From: Dendrocalamus latiflorus
Lineage: Eukaryota; Streptophyta; Magnoliopsida; Poales; Poaceae
Direction: 5' to 3'
Assembly: GCA_017311315.1 (NCBI GenBank)
Contig: CM029610.1
Span: 11,670,728 to 11,734,727 of the forward strand
Length of the DNA stretch: 64,000 nucleotides
In this document: positions 47,940-58,601 of the stretch, in pieces
Layout of the letters: each line of letters begins with the position of its first letter
Position numbering within the stretch: the first letter of the stretch is position 1
Position numbers and translations under genes: made by a program
The notes under the pieces: generated by a model
The model's input: only the letters and a program-made list of their open reading frames with translations
What the model was told of the DNA's origin: nothing
Databases searched by the model: none

Positions 47940-49283
47940 CTTTGCCATTCTATTCGGTGGGCTTACGACCATGTTTTCCGTGGTCGTAATTCTTCTTACG
48001 ACCACTTACACCGTAGTGATAGCCTTCTTTGACCACGCTCAGCGAACTCCTGACCACGCGGTCGAAGCTATGACCACGCGGTCGAAGACCGTGGTCGAAA
48101 GCCTCAACGTGATCGGAGGCCATGGTCGAAGACCACAACGTGGTCGAGAGTCAAGCTGTAGTCGAAGCGGTTGCATGATCGTAACGATTGCATGGTCGTA
48201 ACGACTATTGAGTAGCGGAAGTCGATGAAGATCGGACGGAGTTCGAGTGGCTCAGGGAGATTGGAGCCCTCTCCAACCAAGTTCAGCTCTTCAGAATGTG
48301 GTCGGAGCTCCTTCCGATCACGTTCACTTCTCACAGCGTGGTAGGTTCACCGCTTCATAATATGATCATAACTGCTATCGACCACGTTCCCTTTGCACTA
48401 TTGTAGTCGTAACTCGTCCGAGCCGCACCTAGTTCCTTTACTGTAGTCGTATCACCTTTCGACCAGCCCGTACGATTACGTTCGCCTCCTCATAACCTGA
48501 TCGAGATCCTTTCTGACCATGTTTAGTGGTGCACAACGTGTTCGAAATAGATCAGGCAGAACATGGTCGTTAGCGAGCACTCACCATGTGGTCGAAACTA
48601 ACCATTGTCAATATGGTCGCACAATGTGGTCGTTACCGATCACTATCAATCTAGTTAGAACCGACCTCGCATAACGTGGTCGTAACGACCGCTTACAACA
48701 TGGTCCAACCGAATACTCACAACATAGTCGTTATGCAACACTCACAACGTCCTCGAAACCAATCACTCTCAACGTCGTTGGATAACGTGGTCGTTATCAA
48801 TCACTCTCAATGTGGTCGAAGCACCTTCTGACTACGTTCATCTGCTCATAACGTGGTTAAGGTTCGTTCCAATCACGTTCAGACCTTCAGACCATGTTCC
48901 TGTTCAGACCTAACCGCGTTCAGTTTCTTTATGAAAGTCGTATCATTTTTCGACCACTACGTACGACCACGTTCCCCTCCCCATAAGCTCATCGAGATCC
49001 CTTCTGACCACGTTGAGTTATGCACAACGTAGTCGAAATCGACCATGCACAAGGTGGTCGTAACGTGGTCGTTACCAACCACTCACTATGTGATCGAAAC
49101 TAAACATTTTTAATGTGGTCGCACAACGTCGTCGTTACCGACCACTGTCAACATGTTCGAAACCGACCATGGATAATGTGGTCGTAACGATAGCTTACAA
49201 TATGGTCTAACCAAATATTTATAATGTAGTCGTTACGAACCACTTACAACGTGCTCGAATCTGAGCACAAGTTTTAGTAGTGA
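47940..49283. mobile_element. CACTA-like end with dense subterminal repeats
   Basis: The right end, read on the minus strand, is CACTACTAAAACTTGTGCTC (49264-49283), a CACTA-type terminus. For about 1.3 kb inward the motif GTGGTCG or its complement CGACCAC recurs dozens of times in both orientations, the usual subterminal binding-site field of CACTA elements. No matching left terminus or transposase was found, so this is a truncated or non-autonomous element. Confidence 0.5.
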
Positions 49284-49400
49284 TCGAAGTCAAGTTAGTG
49301 ATACGACCACGACGAAGAAAGTTTGAGAGTGATCGGAATATGTTCGACCGCAGGGAATATGTTCAACCGCAGGGAAGATCAAGCTCTGATTAAGTTAATT

Positions 49401-49770
49401 AAAGGGGAGATTGAAAGATCAAACATCCGATTAAATTGGTTTTGGTGTTAATGACAAATGACATTATGATATTAATGACACATACTCTTATAATGTTGTG
49501 GTGAAAATGATAAATGAATTTATGAGACTAACTAATGCTATGTGGTTCCACTTCCACCTGGTATAAAAATTGACGGGCCTAAAAGTGAAGAATCTAGAGC
49601 CATGATGATTGGAGAAGAGATGGAAGCACACCAAATCAGCTATGTTCTTGACTGATATTAGCTTAGCTTTTTTTAGGGTTGACTTGCTTGGGTAGCCAAC
49701 TGAAAGCTTAGAGTGACATGTCAAATACTGTTTTCGATACAGATTGGGGAAGCTTAAGAGCATTTCAGTA
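49401..49770 (+). repeat. Polypurine tract and LTR start, copia type
   Basis: AAAGGGGAGAT (49401-49411) is followed by TGAAAGATCAAACATCCG and AATTGGTTTTGGTGTTAATG. This has the same layout as 8986-9060 and the complement of the end of the solo LTR at 2679. The right limit is not defined. Confidence 0.45.
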
Positions 49771-50090
49771 AAACTATCAAAGCTCAGTTAACTTATGCCC
49801 AATGAATGAAACAAATGATCTAGGTATGAAAGTGCCAGCTAGTTAAGAGGAAAATACTATACTGCCACAACATTTCACCCTTAGCAAAATCACCTCGTAT
49901 GATCATAGCTGCAGGTTAATATGAACTGCAAGGTCTTGCTAGCACAATTCCCTCACTTTGTTGTCATAAAAGAAAAAAAATCAATCCAATAAGGCAATCA
50001 GACAACTTATTCCTAGTATTTATAAGACTATTGGTGCACAGAGAACTATATATTCTAGTGTCATTAGTGGATGCATAGTCACATCCTAAC

Positions 50091-51253
50091 CTCCCCAACT
50101 CCACAGCTGCCCATCCGAAGTCAGCGCCATCGTGAAGAAGCCACCACAAGCTACAGCAGCAACTGGAACAGGCAGCGCATTCACCTTGGAAGGAACACTG
50201 AGAGAGCCAGCTTCACCTGGACCACCCCCACTTCCAAGCACCAACCTACCATCACCTTCATCACGACCCCAAGTGTAAAGTTCACCTGTAAGCAAAGTGC
50301 AAGGATCAGAGCTGAGGGAGTTTGATAATCACAAAAAGCCAATACTCCACAAATGATTATCACTAAAGTTTCTTCTCTCCCCTTTCTCACTATGCAATTG
50401 CAAAATGCAAAAACAGTTGATCTAGAATTATCTTTTAGCATTAAGCATGAACCAGACCAACCTGAGTCTGTGATTGCTGCGGTATGCGCTCCACCTGTAG
50501 CAATGTGTGATATCTTCCCTTCCCAAGGACCATTCACTTGCCTTGGCAATAGCTCTCTATGGTAAACATAGTGACCTAGAGCTCCAAATCCACCATAACC
50601 CCTGCAGGCTACAGTAAGCTGAGTGATGCAGCAGCCACATCAACCAAAATACAATGCCTTCTGTGTTCTCAAAAAAATTGCAATGCATTCTTCTAATCTT
50701 CTTGCAATTCATCCAGAAAGCAATTAGAAATCTAATCACATGAAGCTATTTCAAATGAGCAATGTGGCAGTTTCCTCACCAGGTGAAGACGTCTCCGGAG
50801 GAGGTCAGCGCGGCGGAGTGGATGCCGCCGAGGGCGAGGACGCGGAGTTCGCTGAGGTTGGGATTGGAGCGGGGAACGAAGCAGGAGGACTCGTTGCCGA
50901 GGCCAAGGCGTCCGCCGTCGCCCTTGCCCCACACCCAAGCGCTACCGTCGACGAGGAGAGCGGAGTGGAAGAGCCCGCAGGAGATCCCCACCTCCACGCC
51001 AGATGTCTCCGCAGCGGCAGGGGGCGGCCGGGGGTGGGCGAGAGGAGCGGCGAGGGGTCAGGGAGGAAGAGGTGGGCGACGGGGGAGGGATAGAGGCGGC
51101 GCTCCTCCTTGCCGCCGCCGAGCTGGCCAGACGCGCCGCGGCCCCGGAGAGGAGGGACACGGGGGTGCTGCCGCTCGAGTAGAGCGTAGGGGTGGGGTTC
51201 GATGCGGTCGAGGTGGAGAAGCGGCGGCGGAGGGGGATGAGGCGGCGGAACAT
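50091..51253 (-). pseudogene. RCC1-type gene, 5' part (three exons), frameshifted
   Basis: Minus-strand exons 51253-50780, 50601-50462 and 50285-50091 have consensus splice sites. The start MFRRLIPLRRRFSTS looks like an organelle presequence. RCC1 repeat motifs follow: GRGASGQLGGG, GLFHSALLVDGSAWVWGKGD, LALGGIHSAALTSSGDVFTW, HIATGGAHTAAITDSG, ELYTWGRDEGDGRLVLG and CGGFFTMALTSDGQLWSWG. In exon 1, one base is missing before GRGASG and a second frame change lies near 51040, so the exon is not continuously open. No further repeats are seen below 50091, though a donor (GAG|GTTAGG) is present. RCC1 repeats build a beta-propeller. The gene looks truncated by transposon insertion or extends through a very long intron. 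Confidence 0.7.
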
Positions 51254-51741
51254 TGCCGGCGTCGGCGGCGGGCGGGAGCCTAGGCGGTGGCAGGGCGGCT
51301 AAGGTTTGGGGAACGCGGCGGCGGGAATGGGGAGAGGAGGTTGGACAGAGAGAGAGAGAGACTCGGGGTGGGCCTCTACGCTGCCGCGAGGTGCTCGCCA
51401 CGTGTCGCTGCGCGGAGGCCTCCTCGGACGCGCGAGGACCTCTCGTGCGAGCTGACGGGAGTGTCTTTTAATAACTCTGATGACAAGGTAAGAAAGGTGA
51501 GAGGAGGCGGCTCCTGACTTTTTCTCGCTTTTGGTTGTTTTTTAAGTCTAAATTAATTACATTAATAGCGTTGGTTGCACGGCAATGTCAAAAATAGCAC
51601 TTTTATCATTCGGCCATCATGTAGAGGGCCCTAAGTAGCCAATACATCATATAAATGCACGATAACCGTGTGGCCAGGGCCTGCCACACGAGCACCGTGC
51701 GGCCGAACTCATAGTCGCACAACCATCGTGCGGCAGGTGGT

Positions 51742-51960
51742 TAGTCATGGCCATTAATTAGTTCAAACAACACAATTAGCACCAAAAAATTACCTACCGC
51801 ATGATGAGAGTGCGGCAGAGATTAGCGTCATGCGGTCCAAATGGGGCCGATTTGTTTATTTTTTGTGTTTTAGTTACTTTTCTATGCCTGCAAACAGCGC
51901 TAGTGGGCCAAAAACCCTACCTTTGTTCTGCATAGAAATACTCGTGCCATGCGTGACGAG
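51742..51960. repeat. Dispersed repeat, related to 1-230
   Basis: Shares nearly all of 1-230. It ends at GCGTGACGAGAG, where the copia leader sequence begins. 51640-51741 also carries CGTGCGGC words. Confidence 0.6.
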
Positions 51961-53025
51961 AGATTTTTTCAAAAATCAAAGGGTTTTTTTGCAATTTTTA
52001 CCGCCCCCTCCCGGGGCGTTTTTGGCCCATTTACACCAGGCCCAATTGCCCCACTCGACCGGTTTAAGAGATCGGGGATAGGGTTTCCCCTACTCTTGTT
52101 GCTCAATGGCGACTGCAGCCCGACCGGCTTGGACGGCGCGCGCGACAGGGCCGGCGGAGCGACGGGCGACTTCGAGCCAACGAGCAGCGTTTCGGGCAGA
52201 GCCGGCGGTGGCGCGTCAGGCCGAAGCAGAGGAGGCGGTCGGCCATTTGGGGGCTCGTGGCGACGTGGTTGGCGGCCGTGCGGGGCTGAGGCGACGGGGG
52301 TGGCGGCTGTGCGGGCACCGAGGCAACGCGCGAAGACCGAGGCAGCATGGTCGGCGGCCCTACGGGAGTCGAGGCAATTGGGCGATGCACGAAGACCGAG
52401 GCGGCATAGTCGGCGCCCATGCGGGGCCGAGGCGACCGAGCGGCGGCCGTGCGGGACGGCGCCGGCAGCAGGGCGGCAGCCATGGGCAGCGGCTGGATTT
52501 ACGCACGGCGGTCGTACGGGGGCCGGCCGTGCGTAATTTCGTTTTTTCTTCTTTTTTTCAATCTAAAGTGCAATCAACATCTACTCTGTCGTGTAATCTA
52601 CCGATCGATATTGTGTCAGCGACTTCAAGTCTGCTCGCGGTAGATTAGAGTGGATTTGCACCGTAGATAAATAATCTAGAAGGCAAAACCTGTGAATTTA
52701 GAGTAATCTAGATACCGACAATTCAATCTACTAGTGATTCGATGATTACCTTCGATTCACCGGAGCAATTCGTGCTGATAACGTATCGAGGAACCGTCGT
52801 TGGCGACCAGTCCAATCGATTCCTCTGCTAATGCAAAATCAGATCAATCACAAAAAACAGAAAAATAGAAGATTGAAACATTGAGGTAGAGAGAACTCAT
52901 GGTCTTTCTTTATTGCTTTTTCTGATTTCGTATACAAAATAGTCAATAGTACTCTTTATTTATAGTCTAGTGGTGAGGTACCCACTATGTACCAAGGCTT
53001 CAAGCCCAACCCAGATATACTAACA
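51961..53025 (-). mobile_element. Copia 5' LTR plus leader only (same family as 849-4102)
   Basis: LTR 52786-53025 (minus strand TGTTAGTATATCTGGG .. GGTTCCTCGA) is followed by CGTTATCAGCACGAATT and the leader shared with 3421-3859. A GC-rich segment (52090-52540) follows. No gag or pol is present. It lies 126 bp beyond the LEA stop codon, in that gene's 3' flank. Confidence 0.65.
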
Positions 53026-53151
53026 CATTATTTGACTCAGCTGAACATTGTGTAGTAGAGCACTATACATAACACTCTCGAGTCAAGACTATGACAAGCC
53101 TAAGCAAGGATTGCCCTGGCGACTGAGCAGACTTGCAACGCGTAAGCTCAC

Positions 53152-55007
53152 TCAAAACTTCTTCCTTTCTTCCTTCGCTCCGACAACCTTCGCCGCCTCG
53201 TCTTCCTCGGGGATGAGCTCCTCTTCACCAGCGACGATCCCCTTGGTGTGCTGGGCTATTCCGAACACGGTCGCGCCCACCGCCTCCAGCACATCGCCCA
53301 CTATCGTAGTGTCGTCGCCAGTACACTCAGCCTGCATGCATTACAACTGAGCCATCAACTACGCACACATTTACACAAACACCGTATCGAACACTTGTGA
53401 CAGGGCTATGCAAGCGCACGTACCTTCGCCCTCGCCGTCGTGCCGCCGCCGCCGGTCTCTGCTGCGTTCTTGCCGGTCTCCGCCGCTCTGTTCTTTGCTC
53501 CCCCTGCCTTCCGCTCTGCCTGTGAAGCGGTGTCCCTCGCCCTGTCTCTGGCCTGATCAGTCGTGTCCCTCGTCTTCTGCGCCATGCCTCCTGTTGCGTC
53601 CTTCACCGTGTCCTTGGTATATGCGGCTGTGTCACCCACCTTCTGAGCCATGGCTCCGGTTGCGTCCTTCACCTTGTCCTTGGTCTGTGCGGCCATGTCT
53701 CTCGCCTTATTCGCCATGTCTCCGGTTGTGTACTTGCCCCTGTTCTTGGTCTTGTCCGCCGTGTCTGCAGCTGAGCCCTTCGCCTTGTGCTTGGTCTGTG
53801 TGCTCGTGTCAAAGCTCGGCTCCTCCGTCTTGTCGGCGGCGCGGGCCGCGTTTTCCTTCGCCTTCTCTTCGGCCTCGGCGGCCGCGGCCTTCCCTTGCTC
53901 CACCTTCTCCTTGGCGTACTCCGCCACCCTCTCCGAGGTGTCCACCGACTCCACCGTCACCTCCTTCGCTTTCTGCGCCACCTGCGCGCCGGTGGCGAAC
54001 GTCACGTCCTTGGCTTTCACCGCCGCCTGCTGCGTGTAACCGGCCGTCGTCTTGCCGGCCGCCAACGCAGCATCCTTCGCCTTCTCCGCGGCCGTCTTGG
54101 CGTACTCCGCAGCCGTCTGCCCGGTGCTCAGCGCGACGTCCTTGGCCTTCAAGGCGGCCTGCTTCGCGTACTCCGCCGTCGTCTCTCTCGCGCCGAGCGT
54201 GACGTCGTTGGCCTTCGTGACGGCCTGTTTCGCGTAGTCAGCCGTGGTCCCCGTGGCCTCCTCCGTCTTGGTCGTGAGCTGCGTGCCGTGCGCACCGGCG
54301 ACCTTGTCCTCGGTGCCCTTGGCAGCAGCGTAGTCCGCCGTGGAGCCGAGCGCGTGCGTGGCCGTATCCTTCATGCCGTGCGCCGGGGTTGCACTGGCCT
54401 TGTTGCGCCTGTCCTCGGCGGCGCGGGTGGCCTCCGCCGAGTTCTTCTGCTCCTCGCGGATCATCTCCTCCTGGCTCGTTGCATGGCCACGGCCTTGGCG
54501 TTGGCCCTCCTCCCGCTTCGTGGGCTGCTTCTTGGTATCTTGATATGAAGCCATCGTGGCGCCCGCCGGCGCGTGGGTCGCCGCCCCCTTGGTGCCGTGC
54601 GCCGCGGCCGGGCTCGTCTCCAGCGCCCTGTTGCACCTCTCCCTGGCAGCGCTGCTGGCGTCCGACAGGTTCTGCTGCGCGTCGGCATGGTACTTCCCGC
54701 TCTCCCCCAGGACCATCGCCTGGCCGCCCCCTTGCGTCGCGGGCTGCCTCTTGCTTTCCTGATACGTAACCACTGTGGCGCCGGGCGCCTGGGTCACGGT
54801 CACCGTCCCCTTGGTGCCGTGCGCCGCGCCCGCGCCCGCGCCGGCTTTGTTGTACCGCTCCTTCGCGGCACGGATGGCGTCCGCCGAGTTCTGCTGCGCC
54901 TCGGCGCGGTACTTGCCGATCTCGTCCAGGCCTATCGCTTGGCCTTGGCCTTGGCCTTCGTCTTTCTTCGTGGTAGTCACCTTCCTGGCTTGCTGCTGCG
55001 AAGACAT
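53152..55007 (-). CDS. Group 3 LEA protein (LEA_4, DC8-like)
   Basis: Two exons, 55007-53424 (528 codons) and 53331-53152 (59 codons plus stop), flank a 92-bp intron with GTACGT and ATGCAG borders in phase 0; the product is 587 residues. The start at 55007 (MSSQQQARKVTTTKK) is chosen over an in-frame ATG 90 bp upstream because the repeats start there. Residues about 25-240 hold three imperfect repeats (YRAEAQQNSADAIRAAKERY type, each with AHGTKG). Residues about 240-400 are 11-mer LEA_4 repeats (AEYAKTAAEKAKDAALAAGK). More KDKVKDATG repeats follow, then a conserved-looking tail (VLEAVGATVFGIAQHTKG). It is hydrophilic, Ala/Lys/Thr/Glu-rich and without transmembrane segments. Such proteins are disordered when wet, turn helical on drying and protect proteins and membranes in seeds and stressed tissue. 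The gene appears intact. Confidence 0.9.
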
Positions 55008-55150
55008 TGTAGTAGCAAGCGAGGTCAAGTGCTTGGGAAGCTGGAGCGTATAAGACGTCGTTTCGCTGTGGTGCTGGACGTGTAGGACTAGGGCCACTAG
55101 GCTATGTGGTGAGACTTGCTGCTGCTAGCTGAATGGATCGGCGGGAGGCT

Positions 55151-55159
55151 TAAAATATT
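55151..55159 (-). promoter_or_regulatory. TATA-like box of the LEA gene
   Basis: On the minus strand AATATTTTA lies about 145 bp upstream of the LEA ATG, just below the G-boxes. It is the best TATA candidate in the region. Confidence 0.4.
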
Positions 55160-55214
55160 GCCGTTGAGCGGTTTGTGTTTGATCCGTGGAGGTCGGCGCC
55201 GCACGAGAGCGTGA

Positions 55215-55240
55215 CACGTGTGGAGACGAACTGACACGTG
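55215..55240 (-). promoter_or_regulatory. Two ABRE/G-box sites upstream of the LEA gene
   Basis: CACGTG occurs at 55215-55220 (in GACACGTGTGG) and 55235-55240 (in GACACGTGCGA), 20 bp apart and about 60-90 bp upstream of the TATA-like box. Paired ACGT elements of this kind bind bZIP factors in ABA-induced seed genes, which fits a LEA promoter. Confidence 0.65.
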
Positions 55241-55387
55241 CGAGGGGGAGGATAGGAGCGAGCGAGGCGCCGTGGTGTGTCGCCGAGCAGGAGCTAGAAA
55301 GCATTTAGCGGCGAGGGGACACGAGAGCACCTGATCCCGTGCCCATCTGCGCGCGTGGATTGGATACCGCCGCGCCGTCCACTCCCG

Positions 55388-55393
55388 ACCGAC
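55388..55393. promoter_or_regulatory. ACCGAC DRE/CRT core
   Basis: ACCGAC followed by GTGCGC, about 380 bp upstream of the LEA ATG. It matches the core of drought/cold-response elements, but a six-base match alone is weak evidence. Confidence 0.3.
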
Positions 55394-55568
55394 GTGCGCG
55401 GTGCGGAGCCGAAAGTCCCCGAAGAAGCAGAGCTAGCATGGGCGTCGGGCCATATTGGCTGCAGCTTACGACTAGTGTGTTTGGGAAAATCGAAAACCAA
55501 ACATAAATGGCTGGTATTTTGAAATGGTTTTTCTATTCTTTTCGTTTTTATTTTGTTTTAACAGTTTT

Positions 55569-55828
55569 GCTATTGCACATACGGCTAAATTTTTTTTATC
55601 TTTCAGTCATCTGAAATTGCACTCTCAATCAACTGAAATTGCAGCCCCCTCGAAAAAAAACCTGTAACTTTTAAATGATTCAGAGTGCAACTTCAGGTGA
55701 CCTGAAATTGCACTCTCAATCAACTGAAATTACAGCCCCCTCAAAAAAATACTTGCAACTTTAAGTGATTCAGAGTGCAACTTCAGGTGACTGAAAGATA
55801 AAAAAAATTCAGTCGCCTGTGCAATAGT
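55569..55828. mobile_element. Foldback MITE with internal duplication
   Basis: The ends are inverted repeats: CTATTGCACATACGGCTAAA on the left and, on the complement of the right, CTATTGCACAGGCGACTGAA, both followed by TTTTTTTATCTTTCAGTCA. The middle holds two units of about 95 bp containing GAAATTGCACTCTCAATCAA. No target duplication could be fixed. Confidence 0.6.
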
Positions 55829-56039
55829 CACTCCCTTGTTTTAAAGATAAGATAGAGATTACGAGAGCATCACATATCCTACTTCTTTCACTCCTGTCTC
55901 ACGCTCTCTTATATACTTTTTCCACCATTTATATTCTTATTTTTAAAAACTATGCCTTTCAATATTTACTATTTATTTTCAGTTTACAGCTAAAATCCGT
56001 CAGCCGCTGACAGTACAAGCGTCCGTCTGGAGCTTGTTA

Positions 56040-56305
56040 GGGCATCTGTAGTGTATGAAAAGAGGAGGTCTTAAGTCACCTTAAGGTCAACCTTATACAT
56101 TACAGGGGTGACCTTAAGCAGACCCTAAGTAAAAAAAGCTTAAGGCTGGTCCTCAAGCTAAAGACCTGGCCACAAGTATTAAAATACAATTTTTCTTTAT
56201 CTGTTAAGTGAGACCGTCTTAAGGCCCCTTGAGTTATATACACTATAAAATTGGTCTTAAGATTTAGATAGAACCCACCTTAAAACTCTTTGAGTTATAC
56301 TGCCC
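56040..56305. mobile_element. Tourist-like MITE (TTA duplication)
   Basis: The 266-bp element begins GGGCATCTGTAGTGT and its complement begins GGGCAGTATAACTC. It is flanked by TTA at 56037-56039 and 56306-56308. A 3-bp TTA duplication with GGGCA termini fits PIF/Harbinger MITEs. Inside, CTTAAG-type words recur. Confidence 0.55.
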
Positions 56306-56309
56306 TTAG

Positions 56310-56732
56310 GCCTGCGCAACTTGTTGACCCCAAGACTGCCGCCTCCGCTCTTCGCCTCTTCTCCGGCTCTGTTTCGTCCAAATTGATTCCCTCCCGGCGG
56401 TCACTCCTCGTCACCGCTTCCTCTCCTCTCCCATTTCGCTGCCGCCTCCAAAGGTCTCCAAACCCTAGTCCGCACGATGGCGTTCTCCTTCTCCCACCCC
56501 TTAGCCATCCATGGCGTCTCCTCCCCGTACGGAGGCAGGCGTCGCAGCCTGCACGGCTTTTAATGGCGCCGCCGATCGAGCGGCGATCTCTGCCCACGTG
56601 CTCCGCCATGCGGGGGCCGAGGTCGCCGACGTCGGACCCTTTTAGCCTGGGGCGTCGAGCTATCCGGCGATGCGCTCCTCGCAGTCCTCGCCCGGCGCCG
56701 TCTTCGACCCCATCTCCCTCGCGGTGACCTAC
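56310..56732 (+). other. Possible 5' exon of an unrecognised gene
   Basis: GC-rich, with an open plus-strand frame to about 56727 and a donor-like GCG|GTGACC at 56722. Several phases are open, as in many grass 5' exons, and no domain was recognised. The downstream 1.5 kb has intron-like composition but no clear second exon. It starts right beside the Tourist-like MITE. Confidence 0.2.
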
Positions 56733-56856
56733 CCCTTGCCGCGTTTTCTGTTCAATTTGCCAAAGCTTGCTTATGAGGGTCTCATATTATTCATTCATTT
56801 TATATGGTTTTCTATTCAGGTTGATATATTGTGCGGGTAGGATCGCCTCATTGCCT

Positions 56857-56922
56857 GGATCACCGTGTGTGCAGACTGCAAATTTTTGAGGATCACCGTG
56901 TGTGCGGACTGCAAATTTTGGA
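56857..56922. repeat. 33-bp tandem duplication
   Basis: GGATCACCGTGTGTGC and the following bases occur at 56857 and 56890 with one or two changes. Confidence 0.8.
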
Positions 56923-57889
56923 GTACGTGGATAAGAAACATGTGGGGAAAGACCAAGCTTTATTTGTGCTGCAGTATGCGCTGCGCCCGCCATGCTTATA
57001 GGTAGTATGGGCTTTGCTCAGCATTCTTATATGTAGTAATTTGTAATGCTTTTGATTGATATTGTGTGTGGAAACATTCTCACCGTTGAGTTCCGGCCAT
57101 GCCCTGGCTTTGTTTTGGTACTAGTATGCTATCTGACTACACACCCTTGTTGGTTTACTCCTAAATTTCGCAAGACCGAACCCATTACCCTTTTTAACCC
57201 TTGCCCATTTTGTCAAACAGAACTGACTAAAACAACTTCTGCCTGCTACCTAGTGAGACAATTATCCGTAGGTGCTTTCTTTCTTATATCCGCAGGTCAA
57301 TACCTTTTATCTTTCAGTTGATCATCACTCACTAATAATTGTGATACTGCTGGGTAAAGAGTGTTGAGAATTTGCAAGTTTGTCTATGCAAATTAATAAT
57401 GGACTCCTAGGCTTAAAACTGTTCGCCCTAACTGTGCTGAAGCTGGTTACTATAGTTTATCTGTCAAATTTTACAGAAGTTTTTTAGCACCTGTCCACAG
57501 TTGGGTTCTGTTTGCATGCATGAATTCAGGTGCCTTGCGATGGTTTCCTTTTTTGAAAGTTAAACTTGTTAGATATGTATTACATAGCTGTCTATTTACC
57601 ATATTGTATGAGGGGTTTCCTGCATATATGCCACACCTGTACATGTATATATATTGGCCTCATAATGAATACGAGCGCTATTCATAACAAAACCTACATA
57701 GCTCAACATTCATATACTTCCATTTATTTTACTCATGTTCATGCACTCTTCAGTAATTTCTCTTTGCCTTGGAATGGTGGATTTGTTTCTTTTCTGGGAC
57801 ATATATGCTAAGAATAGAATGAAGATTTGCATGGAAGAAGTAAAACCAACTGATTTAAATTATGGTAACACCCATGGTATGAAACATCA
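56923..57889. other. No gene or element identified
   Basis: AT-rich, intron-like sequence with short frames only. A (TATA/CATG)-rich patch lies at 57625-57660. Confidence 0.35.
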
Positions 57890-58044
57890 TTAGTAATTAG
57901 CATGACAAGAACATAAAAAAGTTGTTTTCCTCAATTGCTTAATCTGAACTATTGTTCCAATCTTGAGTTGTTAATCTTTTGGATTTCAAATGCAGATCAT
58001 GGATACTTGTTGTAGTGTCAAAGTTATTTTTTCCCCAAAAAAGT

Positions 58045-58116
58045 AGGTCCCTCCGGGATTCAAACCCAGGTTGCCAGATTCAAAGTATGGAGTGCTAACC
58101 ACTACACTATGGAACC
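58045..58116 (-). pseudogene. Decayed tRNA-Gln copy
   Basis: Same 72-nt layout as the tRNA at 58530-58601, but with a mismatched base pair in the acceptor stem (AGGGACC against GGTTCCA), a mismatch in the anticodon stem (CCATA/TCTGG) and TTTGAAT instead of TTCGAAT in the T-loop. The last change hits the B box and the conserved T-loop C, so function is unlikely. Confidence 0.8.
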
Positions 58117-58529
58117 GGAAGTTGTATGTGGTATTGTGGTCCCTTGATGATGACATTTCTGTCTTATTCCATAGACATCAAAAGGCAGAAAAAAAATTCT
58201 TTCTATATCTTTTTCTTATTTTTTTGGGTGGGCTTGCATCATTTTTGTTGCAACAAAATTGTGTTGCCTTTTGAGCTTGCACACAGTTGTCATCCAGATA
58301 GAATATGGGAATACCCAAAAGCAGGTTGGCTATGGTGTTAAGCTAGTTTTGGCATTAGATGTTCCCTTAAGTCAAACAGAAATTAGCATGGCAAGAACAT
58401 TTTTATGTTCTTTCCACATTTGCTTAGTCTGAACTTTTGTTCCAATCTTGAGTCGTTAATCCTTTGGCTTTCAAATGCAATTCATGGATACTTGTTGTAG
58501 TGTCAAAATTATTATTTTTTTAAAAAAGT

Positions 58530-58601
58530 AGGTCCCACCGGGATTCGAACCCAGGTTGCCAGATTCAAAGTCTGGAGTGCTAACCACTACACTATGGAAC
58601 C
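58530..58601 (-). tRNA. trnQ: tRNA-Gln (anticodon UUG)
   Basis: The minus strand folds as a complete cloverleaf: acceptor GGTTCCA/TGGGACC with one G-U, D-arm GTGT..GCAC, anticodon arm CCAGA-CTTTGAA-TCTGG, T-arm CTGGG-TTCGAAT-CCCGG, discriminator T. No encoded CCA and no intron. The B box (GGTTCGAATCC) is intact. A run of six T follows at 58527-58522, the usual Pol III terminator. It decodes CAA. Confidence 0.9.

Noticed and set aside
53408..54548. Long open frames antisense to the LEA gene
   Set aside because: They mirror the GC-rich, Ala/Lys-biased codons of the real gene on the other strand and have no domain of their own.
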